A stretch of 42,275 nt of DNA, taken from IMG/VR virus record IMGVR_UViG_3300024346_000156, positions 1-42,275 of that record. One strand, 5' to 3'. Both the position numbers and the translations under genes were made by a program. Numbering within the stretch: the first letter of the stretch is position 1; each line of letters begins with the position of its first letter. The DNA comes from a virus. The notes below the pieces were generated by a model. That model made no database searches. It was not told the DNA's origin and was given only the letters and a program-made list of their open reading frames with translations. Below, in pieces: positions 7,558 through 14,415 of the stretch.

Positions 7558-8313
7558 TTAGCCTATAGTAAATCCGTAGCCTGTACCGCCTGATATTGCC
7601 ATTGCTACTTCAACTTCAAGTTTGTCCATTTCGGACTGTGCTTCTGCTTTTAGAGTGTCACCGTTAAGTGTTGAGCCGCCTTGTGGGCCTGCAATAGTAG
7701 CAAACTTTGAACGTGCTTCGCCGAGCATATACTTACAACTAGCAAGTGTATAATCTTTAATCCACTGCTTTGCTAGATAGTCATTTAATAATTCGCCGTC
7801 AGGGCGATAGTTATAGCAGTAAAGTAGTATTTCTTCTTCTGCTCTAGGGCGCTGTAGTAGTGTAAGTTTTTTACTTGTGTTATTCCATTTAAATTCTATA
7901 AATGATCCAAACATTCTACCTACTAGTTCTTGGTGTTGTGCAAACATATCGTATGTTGCCAGTCCACCTAGTTTTGAGCCTGACAACAAATATGTGTTTG
8001 TGTATGCTGCGTTAAACGGTTCAAATACACTACCACTCGATCCACTGCCTGCACGTGAGCCAATACTACTGCGATATAATTTACGAACTTCCATTATTTC
8101 ATTTGGTAATACATAATCGTTTTGATCTACAACAGTTGTTAAAAACATATAACTTTCTTCAACAGCATGATCACTACGCATTCTATAACGTGTTAACGCT
8201 TTATTCAAGCCAGTTTGGTAGTGTATAGGATCAAGTTCGACATCAACCATGCCTCCACCGAGGAATGTGTGTACATAATCGTATACTTCTTGTTTTTGTG
8301 TCGCAATTGTCAT
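7558..8313 (-). CDS. gp13: neck protein, T4 gp13-like
   Basis: 251 residues, shorter than T4 gp13 (309) but like the form in marine T4-like phages as I remember it. Gp13 and gp14 form the head-to-tail connector ring that closes the packaged head. Recognisable blocks are VYDYVHTFLGGGMVDVELD near the start, a basic RYRMRSD segment, YVLPNEIMEVRKLYR, and WIKDYTLASCKYMLGEARSKF in the last third. The chain ends in a Gly-rich tail. It is encoded back to back with gp14. An AATAAATA late promoter lies 17 bases upstream with a GGAGAA ribosome site. A 12-base inverted repeat follows the stop. Confidence 0.78.
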   Translation of the reverse strand: MTIATQKQEVYDYVHTFLGGGMVDVELDPIHYQTGLNKALTRYRMRSDHAVEESYMFLTTVVDQNDYVLPNEIMEVRKLYRSSIGSRAGSGSSGSVFEPFNAAYTNTYLLSGSKLGGLATYDMFAQHQELVGRMFGSFIEFKWNNTSKKLTLLQRPRAEEEILLYCYNYRPDGELLNDYLAKQWIKDYTLASCKYMLGEARSKFATIAGPQGGSTLNGDTLKAEAQSEMDKLEVEVAMAISGGTGYGFTIG

Positions 8314-8330
8314 TTGAAGTTCTCCAATAG

Positions 8331-8352
8331 TATTTATTCGTTGCGATAAATA
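8331..8352. promoter_or_regulatory. back-to-back late promoters for gp13 and gp14
   Basis: AATAAATA on the minus strand (8331-8338) serves gp13, and GATAAATA on the plus strand (8345-8352) serves gp14. Only six bases separate them, so the two neck genes are fired divergently from one 22-base site. Confidence 0.65.
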
Positions 8353-8369
8353 TGTATAACAATAGGAGA

Positions 8370-9539
8370 ATGGTTATCCCTCGCTTATCACTATACAGAC
8401 CGGAACGCGGTAATGATTACTATTTTATAGACAAGCAAGTTTATGAAATGTTTACCATTGGCGGCACGGATATTAATATTCACAAGTTTCTTGGTGCAGA
8501 AAATCCTGCTGAAGGTGAAGGAACTGCTGATCAACCTACTTACGATGCTGTAAAAGAAACTAACATACAAGACTTGTTATTTTTAGAAAATAGAGATAGA
8601 AAGTACGATCCGGACGTATACAGTATGCGCGGCATTTACAATGTTCAAGATATTGACTTTGATTTATCACAGTTTGGGTTGTTTCTTAGTAATGATACCT
8701 TAATGTTAACTATACACATTAATAGTAGTGTTAAAACATTAGGTAGAAAAATTATGAGTGGCGATGTAATTGAATTGCCACACCTAAAAGACGAATATGC
8801 TCTTAACGATTATAGTGTTGCATTAAAACGCTTTTATGTTGTAGAAGATGTTAATCGTGCAGCAGAAGGATTTTCGCCTACTTGGTATCCACACTTATAC
8901 CGCTTAAAACTAAAGCAAATATACGATGGTCAAGAATACAACGAAATATTAGATTTGCCTGCAGAAGAAGGTAGCAACGATACGCTACGCGATATGCTTT
9001 CAACATACGAAAAAGAAATGCAAATTTCAAACGCTGTTGTTGCACAAGCAGAATCAGATGCTCCTAAGAGCGGATATGATATTAGTCATTATTATACAGT
9101 TAGTACAAATGACGACGGTAGTGTTTCATTACAAACCGCAGATAACGACGAAATTGATGCAAGTAATATTAACAGAAATGCAGATGAAGTTACAAGTAGA
9201 CCGGAACGTGAAGGTTATACAGGTTACCTAGTAGGTACAGGCGATGCTGCACCTAATGGAGCACCGTTTGGATTTGGTATACAGTTTCCTAGAAACAATG
9301 AAGGCGGCGATTACTTTTTACGTACAGACTTTTTACCAAACAGAATGTTCCGTTATGATGGCACACGTTGGGTTAAAGTTACTGACGATATTAGAATGTC
9401 ACTAAGTAATACACTAGAAAGACAAACACAAAAATCGTCGTTTATTAATAATACTAAAACTAGTCAAATTAGTGGCGAAACAGTTCAAGAAAGACAAAGT
9501 CTTTCTAAGGCACTTAGACCTAAGGCGGATAACACATAA
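8370..9539 (+). CDS. gp14: neck protein, T4 gp14-like, C-terminally extended
   Basis: 389 residues from the ATG at 8370; T4 gp14 is 256. Typical blocks are YYFIDKQVYEMFTIGGTDI, LLFLENRDRKYDPDVY, MRGIYNVQDIDFDLSQFGLF and HLKDEYALNDYSVALKRFYV. After about residue 200 there is extra material, including a GDYFLRTDFLPNRMFRYDG segment followed by a Trp that resembles W-rich units in this phage's gp18 and gp15. An in-frame ATG at 8352 would add six residues, but it lies inside the GATAAATA late promoter and has no ribosome site. The 8370 ATG has AGGAG, although with unusually tight spacing (one base). Its stop overlaps the gp15 start (TAATG). Confidence 0.78.
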   Translation: MVIPRLSLYRPERGNDYYFIDKQVYEMFTIGGTDINIHKFLGAENPAEGEGTADQPTYDAVKETNIQDLLFLENRDRKYDPDVYSMRGIYNVQDIDFDLSQFGLFLSNDTLMLTIHINSSVKTLGRKIMSGDVIELPHLKDEYALNDYSVALKRFYVVEDVNRAAEGFSPTWYPHLYRLKLKQIYDGQEYNEILDLPAEEGSNDTLRDMLSTYEKEMQISNAVVAQAESDAPKSGYDISHYYTVSTNDDGSVSLQTADNDEIDASNINRNADEVTSRPEREGYTGYLVGTGDAAPNGAPFGFGIQFPRNNEGGDYFLRTDFLPNRMFRYDGTRWVKVTDDIRMSLSNTLERQTQKSSFINNTKTSQISGETVQERQSLSKALRPKADNT

Positions 9540-10951
9540 TGCAGCATTTCTACGATGGACAAGTAAGACGATACCTTACGCAAATGATGCGCATTTTAGC
9601 AAACTTTCCTGTACAAGACGGAAAGGGCGGGCAAAAAGATGTGCCTGTATTGTATGGAGATTTAACTCGTCAAGTTGCTAATATCATTAGAGAGAATAGC
9701 GAAAATAAGTTGCCTAGTGCGCCTCGTATTTCGGTTTACTTGACTGGTCTTGAATTAGACAAGGATAGACTAACTGATTCAACGTACACACGTAAAACTA
9801 ATATTAGAGAACGTGCATACGATGAAGAAGCAGGCGAGTATTTAAATACTCAAGGTAAAAACTATACAGTCGAGCGTTTAATTCCTACACCTTATATGAT
9901 GCGAGTAAATGCAGACATTTGGTCGTCAAATACTGATCAGAAATTACAAATATTAGAGCAAATACTTGTGCTGTTTAATCCTAGTTTAGAAATGCAGACT
10001 ACAGATAACTTTATTGACTGGACTAGTATTAGTGTTGTTAATTTAGAAAATATAACTTGGTCAAATAGAAGTGTGCCGGTTGGTGTTGATTCAGAAATTG
10101 ATATTGCTACGCTTACATTTAGTATTCCGATCTATATTAGTCCGCCTACTAAAGTACGCAAAATGGGTGTTATTACAAATATTATTACTAGCATGTTTGA
10201 TGAAAGTCTAGGCGACATTGCATCAGGTGTTAGTGCTCCTGTACTAAATGCATATGATGATGTTCCTCAAGCAGGTATTACTGAAAATAAATTTGGTAGA
10301 AAGGCACAATCTGAAACAGCAGCAGAAATGGCAAATGTAAATTACAGAACATATGGCGCATTTATTGATGGTGATACAGTACAACTATATTCAAATGGTA
10401 TAGTTGGTAATAAAAATTGGAGAGAGATTTTTGAAGCATTACCTGGACAATATGCAGCAGATGTAAGTCGTATATTCTTTACAAGTCAAGAAAATGCAAG
10501 CACTGTCACTGGTACATTTGCACTAAGTCCATTAGACGAAGGTAAGATATTAATTAACTGGGACGAAGACAGTTTCCCAAGTGATACAGTTATTGACGGG
10601 CGCACTAGTATTGATTATATTATTGATCCTACAAACTTTAATCCGTCAGGCATTAAGACATCAGGTGTACGTCTGTTGTTGTTAAATGATGTAGGTGACG
10701 CAGATGCTACTCAATCTCCAGTTGCGTGGCAGAATACTGATCTTAGTGCAACAGTTGCAAAGGCAAACGATATTATCGAATGGAATGGATCTAGATGGAA
10801 TACTGTATTTGATGCAAGTGCTGTAACAGAAACTACATACACTACTAATTTAAATACAAGTGTGCAATACAGGTTTAATAATAACGAATGGTTATTAAGT
10901 ATTGATGGCGATTATCCAGTTGGCACATGGAGAGTTGAACTAGCAGGCTAA
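9539..10951 (+). CDS. gp15: proximal tail sheath stabilisation protein, T4 gp15-like, extended
   Basis: 470 residues; T4 gp15 is 272. The first 220 or so residues match the T4 pattern closely: FYDGQVRRYLTQMMRI at the start, then SSNTDQKLQILEQILVLFNP, MQTTDNFIDWTSISVV, RSVPVGVDSEID and IPIYISPPTKV. In T4 gp15 caps the sheath at the neck end and joins tail to head. The remaining residues form an added region with IINWDEDSFPSDT-like, YIIDPTNFNPSG and NDIIEWNGSRW segments, likely surface-exposed. Translation is coupled to gp14 through a one-base stop/start overlap. Confidence 0.88.
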   Translation: MQHFYDGQVRRYLTQMMRILANFPVQDGKGGQKDVPVLYGDLTRQVANIIRENSENKLPSAPRISVYLTGLELDKDRLTDSTYTRKTNIRERAYDEEAGEYLNTQGKNYTVERLIPTPYMMRVNADIWSSNTDQKLQILEQILVLFNPSLEMQTTDNFIDWTSISVVNLENITWSNRSVPVGVDSEIDIATLTFSIPIYISPPTKVRKMGVITNIITSMFDESLGDIASGVSAPVLNAYDDVPQAGITENKFGRKAQSETAAEMANVNYRTYGAFIDGDTVQLYSNGIVGNKNWREIFEALPGQYAADVSRIFFTSQENASTVTGTFALSPLDEGKILINWDEDSFPSDTVIDGRTSIDYIIDPTNFNPSGIKTSGVRLLLLNDVGDADATQSPVAWQNTDLSATVAKANDIIEWNGSRWNTVFDASAVTETTYTTNLNTSVQYRFNNNEWLLSIDGDYPVGTWRVELAG

Positions 10952-10959
10952 TTATATGT

Positions 10960-11400
10960 ATGAACAATCGTATTACATGTAGCGGTGCGCTATTTTACAC
11001 CTTAGATACAAATAGATTCTTATTCTTACACAGGGCGCAAGGCAAGCGTAATAATTTGTGGGGACTTGTTGGAGGCACAAACGAAGGTGCTGAAACTCCG
11101 TGGGAAGGTCTTACTCGAGAAATTGAAGAAGAAATTGGATTCTTACCAAATATTAAAAAGACACTTCCTCTAGAAAGCTTTATTTCTCCTGATAGCAAAT
11201 TCCACTTCCATACATACCTTTGTGTAATCGAAGAAGAATTTATTCCTAAACTTAATATAGAACACAACGGATATGCGTGGTGTAGTTTTACTAAATGGCC
11301 AAAACCTCTACATCACGGATTACGCAACACTCTTCAAAGTAAAATTAACTTAACCAAGTTAGACACTGTTTTTCAAACAATTAATTTACTTGACAAATAA
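10960..11400 (+). CDS. Nudix hydrolase
   Basis: 146 residues with a complete Nudix box from Gly39 to Phe61: G-x5-E-x7-R-E-I-E-E-E-I-G-F, the Mg2+-binding helix that cleaves nucleoside diphosphates linked to another group. The substrate cannot be deduced; nucleotide sugars, dinucleotides, RNA caps or oxidised nucleotides are all possible. Its place directly before the ADP-heptose genes makes an ADP-sugar or GDP-sugar substrate worth considering, but this is inference. It starts nine bases after gp15 with no clear ribosome site, so it may be read through from the neck transcript. The last bases of the gene contain the -35 box of the heptose-operon promoter. Confidence 0.9.
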   Translation: MNNRITCSGALFYTLDTNRFLFLHRAQGKRNNLWGLVGGTNEGAETPWEGLTREIEEEIGFLPNIKKTLPLESFISPDSKFHFHTYLCVIEEEFIPKLNIEHNGYAWCSFTKWPKPLHHGLRNTLQSKINLTKLDTVFQTINLLDK

Positions 11401-11418
11401 CCTAAAATATAGTATAAT
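11390..11418 (+). promoter_or_regulatory. consensus sigma70 promoter of the heptose operon
   Basis: TTGACA at 11390-11395 and TATAAT at 11413-11418 with exactly 17 bases between them. The -35 overlaps the end of the Nudix gene. TATAAT ends six bases before the hldE ATG, so transcription should start at about the ATG. Confidence 0.88.
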
Positions 11419-11424
11419 AACACT

Positions 11425-12564
11425 ATGAAAGTATTAGTTCTCGGCGATGTAATAATCGACAAATATATCTATGGCACTTCAGAACGACTAAGTCCTGAAG
11501 CGCCTGTTCCTGTGGTTAAATATCAACGTGAAGTTGAAACTAGAGGCGGCGCAGGGCTTGTTTACGAAAACTTAAAAAGCCTAGGGGTTGATGTAACACT
11601 ATTTGAAACCGAGCAACCTAGCAGTATTAAAACTAGAGTAATTTGCGACGGTCATTACGTCACACGCATTGACGATGATAAACACGCAGACGGCACAGCA
11701 GTTTTAGATATTGTGCGAGAAAATAATTTCTCGCAATATGATTATGTAATATTAAGCGACTACAACAAAGGTGTGTTAGACTGCTCGCTAGAAATTATTA
11801 AACACATTAACAAATTTAATTGTAAAATAATTGTAGATCCAAAAGAACATGCAAATCAGTATAAGGACGCATGGTTAGTAAAACCTAACAACAGCGAATT
11901 TACTAAATTTGGATTCAATGATTGGCAAGGTAATATTATTACTACTAATGCAGGCGATAATGTAGTTGCAAGTATAGATAATACAGAATATAATATTCCA
12001 GTTGAGCCTGTAGAAGTATCAGATGTCACAGGTGCAGGAGATTGTTTCCTAGCCGCATTTGTATATGGACTAACCAAGCAATACAATTACAAGCGTTGTT
12101 TAGAACTTGCTGTTAAAGGTTCTAGAGAAGCAGTTAAGCACGTAGGCACACACACGCTTGCTGTAAGCAATCTCGAAGAACGTATAGTGTTTACTAATGG
12201 ATGCTTTGACATACTACACACGGGTCATTTTGAACTACTAGCAGAGGCAAAATCGCTGGGTGGAAAACTAATAGTAGGTATAAATTCAGATGACAGTGTT
12301 AGACGGTTTAAAGGTCCTAAGCGTCCTATTAATAATGTAAACAAACGTAAAAAGCAATTAGAATTATTACCGTGGGTAGACGAAGTGATTGTGTTTGACG
12401 AAGACACTCCGTACAGATTAATTAAAGAAGTAGTTCCGCACGTTATTGTAAAAGGCGGCGACTACACAGTCGAACAAGTTGTGGGACATGATTTAGCCGA
12501 TGTGCATCTTGTGCCTACAGTTGAAGGTTATTCAACAACAAAGATTATAGAGGCAAGCAAATGA
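11425..12564 (+). CDS. hldE: bifunctional heptose 7-phosphate kinase / heptose 1-phosphate adenylyltransferase
   Basis: 379 residues. The kinase half (about 1-245) is PfkB-type: GDVIIDKYIYG near the start, GGAGLVYENL at 41-50, and DVTGAGD at 200-206 with Asp206 as the expected catalytic base. The adenylyltransferase half begins at about 252 and carries TNGCFDILHTGH (H265-T-G-H268), the SDDSVRRFKGPKRPI stretch, KGGDYT and GYSTTKII. In bacteria HldE phosphorylates heptose 7-phosphate at C1 and later couples heptose 1-phosphate to ADP. E. coli HldE has 477 residues; most of the shortfall is in the kinase half. The gene starts right at the predicted transcription start of a consensus sigma70 promoter, without a ribosome site. 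Its stop overlaps hldD by four bases. Confidence 0.93.
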   Translation: MKVLVLGDVIIDKYIYGTSERLSPEAPVPVVKYQREVETRGGAGLVYENLKSLGVDVTLFETEQPSSIKTRVICDGHYVTRIDDDKHADGTAVLDIVRENNFSQYDYVILSDYNKGVLDCSLEIIKHINKFNCKIIVDPKEHANQYKDAWLVKPNNSEFTKFGFNDWQGNIITTNAGDNVVASIDNTEYNIPVEPVEVSDVTGAGDCFLAAFVYGLTKQYNYKRCLELAVKGSREAVKHVGTHTLAVSNLEERIVFTNGCFDILHTGHFELLAEAKSLGGKLIVGINSDDSVRRFKGPKRPINNVNKRKKQLELLPWVDEVIVFDEDTPYRLIKEVVPHVIVKGGDYTVEQVVGHDLADVHLVPTVEGYSTTKIIEASK

Positions 12565-13379
12565 AAATATTAGTTACAGGAAACGAAGGATTTATTGGTA
12601 AAAATGTTGCAAGTTATTTGCAACAACAAGGCCACGAAGTTGAAGGGTGGGAATGGGAACCAGGAGTACTTCCGCACACCGAAGGTTATGATTGGTGTAT
12701 ACACTTAGGTGCTATTAGTTCAACTACATACACAGATGTTGATCAGATACTAGAACAGAATTTTGAGTTTAGTGTTAGACTTGCACAAATATGTGAAAAT
12801 TTTGGCACTAACTTACAATATGCATCTAGTGCAAGTGTGTACGGTCCTACTGAACACTTTACTGAGAACGGACCATTACTTCCGCAATCGCCGTATGCAT
12901 GGTCAAAGTATTTGTTTGACAGATTCATTAATCAATACATAGATGAATTTGCAATTAAAATACAAGGCTTCCGTTACTTTAATGTTTACGGAGAAGGTGA
13001 AGAACACAAAGGCAATCAAGCAAGTCCGTATACCAAGTTTTCAAAACAAGCAAAAGAAGACGGTCTAATTACATTGTTTGAAGATAGTGACAAATACTGC
13101 AGAGACTTTGTTTGTGTAGATGACATTTGCAAGTTACATGAAAAAATGTTTGACGTAGATCAATCAGGAATTTTTAATGTAGGTACAAACAATCCTGTAA
13201 GTTTTCAAACTGTGGCAGAAACTATTGCTAACAAGCATAACGCCGGTATACATTATATACCAATGCCGGACAACATAAAGTCACAATACCAAAAATACAC
13301 ATGTGCAGACTTAACTAATTTAAATAGTGTAGTAGACATGCAGTGGACTAACATAGAGGATTATATTAATGGAAAATAA
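12561..13379 (+). CDS. hldD: ADP-L-glycero-D-manno-heptose 6-epimerase
   Basis: 272 residues; bacterial HldD has about 310. It is an extended short-chain dehydrogenase: TGNEGFIG at 6-13 binds NAD(P), SSASVYG lies at 89-95, and Tyr112-x3-Lys116 is the catalytic pair. HldD-specific blocks are FNVYGEGEEHKG near 140-151, RDFVCVDDIC near 181-190, and IPMPDNIKSQYQ then ADLTNL near the C-terminus. The reaction converts ADP-D-glycero-D-manno-heptose to the L-glycero form used in the lipopolysaccharide inner core. It overlaps hldE by four bases and the next gene by eleven, marking a tight operon. The shorter length comes mainly from the Rossmann half. Confidence 0.92.
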   Translation: MKILVTGNEGFIGKNVASYLQQQGHEVEGWEWEPGVLPHTEGYDWCIHLGAISSTTYTDVDQILEQNFEFSVRLAQICENFGTNLQYASSASVYGPTEHFTENGPLLPQSPYAWSKYLFDRFINQYIDEFAIKIQGFRYFNVYGEGEEHKGNQASPYTKFSKQAKEDGLITLFEDSDKYCRDFVCVDDICKLHEKMFDVDQSGIFNVGTNNPVSFQTVAETIANKHNAGIHYIPMPDNIKSQYQKYTCADLTNLNSVVDMQWTNIEDYINGK

Positions 13380-13791
13380 TGAACCAACTAGACTTAGCGG
13401 AGTTGTTCCTAAAGGATGGGGCTACGAATTAATTTGGGCATCTACTGACAAGTACTGCGGTAAAATCATGTTCTTTGAAAAAGCAAATGCTAAATTTAGT
13501 ATGCACTTTCATAAAGAAAAGGATGAAACTTGGTTTGTTAATACTGGACAATTTAAAGTACGCTGGATTGATACTTCTAATGCAGCATTATACGAAAAGA
13601 ATCTAAAAGAAGGAGATGTGTGGCACAATCCTCCGTTACAACCTCATCAATTAATTTGTTTACAAGAAGGTTCTAGTATTACTGAAGTTAGTACTGCTGA
13701 TAGTGTAGAAGATAATTATAGAGTTGCACCAGGCGATAGCCAAAAGCAACAATACGAACCTAATCTAAATCCGGAAGATCAAGATGGTTGA
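13369..13791 (+). CDS. cupin-fold protein, sugar isomerase-like
   Basis: 140 residues forming one cupin domain. Cupin motif 1 reads H46-x-H48-x4-E53-x6-G60, and motif 2 contains GDVWHNPPLQPHQ with His93; these four residues would hold one metal ion. Such cupins resemble the C-terminal domain of type II phosphomannose isomerases. The gene lies between hldD and gmhB and overlaps both, so it is very likely part of the heptose pathway. The sedoheptulose 7-phosphate isomerase (GmhA) is missing here; the cupin could supply or assist that step, or act on another sugar. No specific reaction can be read from the sequence. Confidence 0.8.
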   Translation: MENNEPTRLSGVVPKGWGYELIWASTDKYCGKIMFFEKANAKFSMHFHKEKDETWFVNTGQFKVRWIDTSNAALYEKNLKEGDVWHNPPLQPHQLICLQEGSSITEVSTADSVEDNYRVAPGDSQKQQYEPNLNPEDQDG

Positions 13792-14404
13792 TATTTATTG
13801 GGGTGAAGATCCATTGTCAGATCCAGATTATGTTGCGCCTAAATGTGTAATCGGGCTTGATCGCGACGGAGTTATTAATGTCGATCGTGGCACGTATACT
13901 TATAAGGGTACTGATTTTGAGCCTATTGAAGGTAGTTTAGAAGCAATTACAAAACTTCGTAAACTTGGTCATAAAATTGCAATCATTACAAATCAAGGCG
14001 GCATTGAACACGGTTTATTTACTGAAGAAGATGTTGATGCATTACATCAGTATATGTTAGAACTTTTAGGCAAAGCAGGATGCCCTAGCATCGATGCTAT
14101 CTATTATAGTGCAAGTAGTCATAAAAGTGACATGTATGCAAAACCAAATACTGGTATGTTTAAGCGTTGCGAAAAAGAACACAAGCATAAAAATATAAAA
14201 TTTAATAAAGGCTACTATGTAGGTGATAAACTAAGTGACCTAAAGGCTGCTCATAAAATAGGAGCAAAGCCTATACTAGTTCGTACTGGATACGGATTAG
14301 AAACTGAACAACAATTAAACAAATTTGCCTACCGTGACATAAAGAAAAAGACCATCGTATTTGATGATCTTAGTTCTTTTGCAAATTGGATAGAAGCGCA
14401 TTAA
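13784..14404 (+). CDS. gmhB: heptose 1,7-bisphosphate 7-phosphatase, HAD family
   Basis: 206 residues, HAD superfamily. Asp26-x-Asp28 in GLDRDGVIN is the nucleophile and acid pair, Thr69-Asn70 in IITNQGG is motif II, Lys120-Pro in AKPNTGMF is the conserved lysine, and Asp148...Asp152 in GDKLSDL hold Mg2+. This is the GmhB / histidinol-phosphatase layout. GmhB removes the 7-phosphate between the two HldE reactions. The zinc-binding Cys/His loop that usually precedes the conserved lysine is absent (here SSHKSDMYAKP). About 20 extra residues precede the domain. It overlaps the cupin gene by eight bases. Its stop overlaps the convergent giant virion gene by four bases. Confidence 0.88.
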   Translation: MVDIYWGEDPLSDPDYVAPKCVIGLDRDGVINVDRGTYTYKGTDFEPIEGSLEAITKLRKLGHKIAIITNQGGIEHGLFTEEDVDALHQYMLELLGKAGCPSIDAIYYSASSHKSDMYAKPNTGMFKRCEKEHKHKNIKFNKGYYVGDKLSDLKAAHKIGAKPILVRTGYGLETEQQLNKFAYRDIKKKTIVFDDLSSFANWIEAH

Positions 14405-14415
14405 GCCTGCGCTTC
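14393..14415. terminator. hairpin across the convergent stop codons of gmhB and the giant gene
   Basis: An 8-base stem (GAAGCGCA / TGCGCTTC) with a 7-base loop containing both stop codons. There is no T run. It may impede converging transcription, but this is weak evidence for termination. Confidence 0.35.

Noticed and set aside
8352-8369. Longer start for gp14 at 8352
   Set aside because: The ATG lies inside the late promoter, so the predicted transcript would not contain it, and it has no ribosome site.
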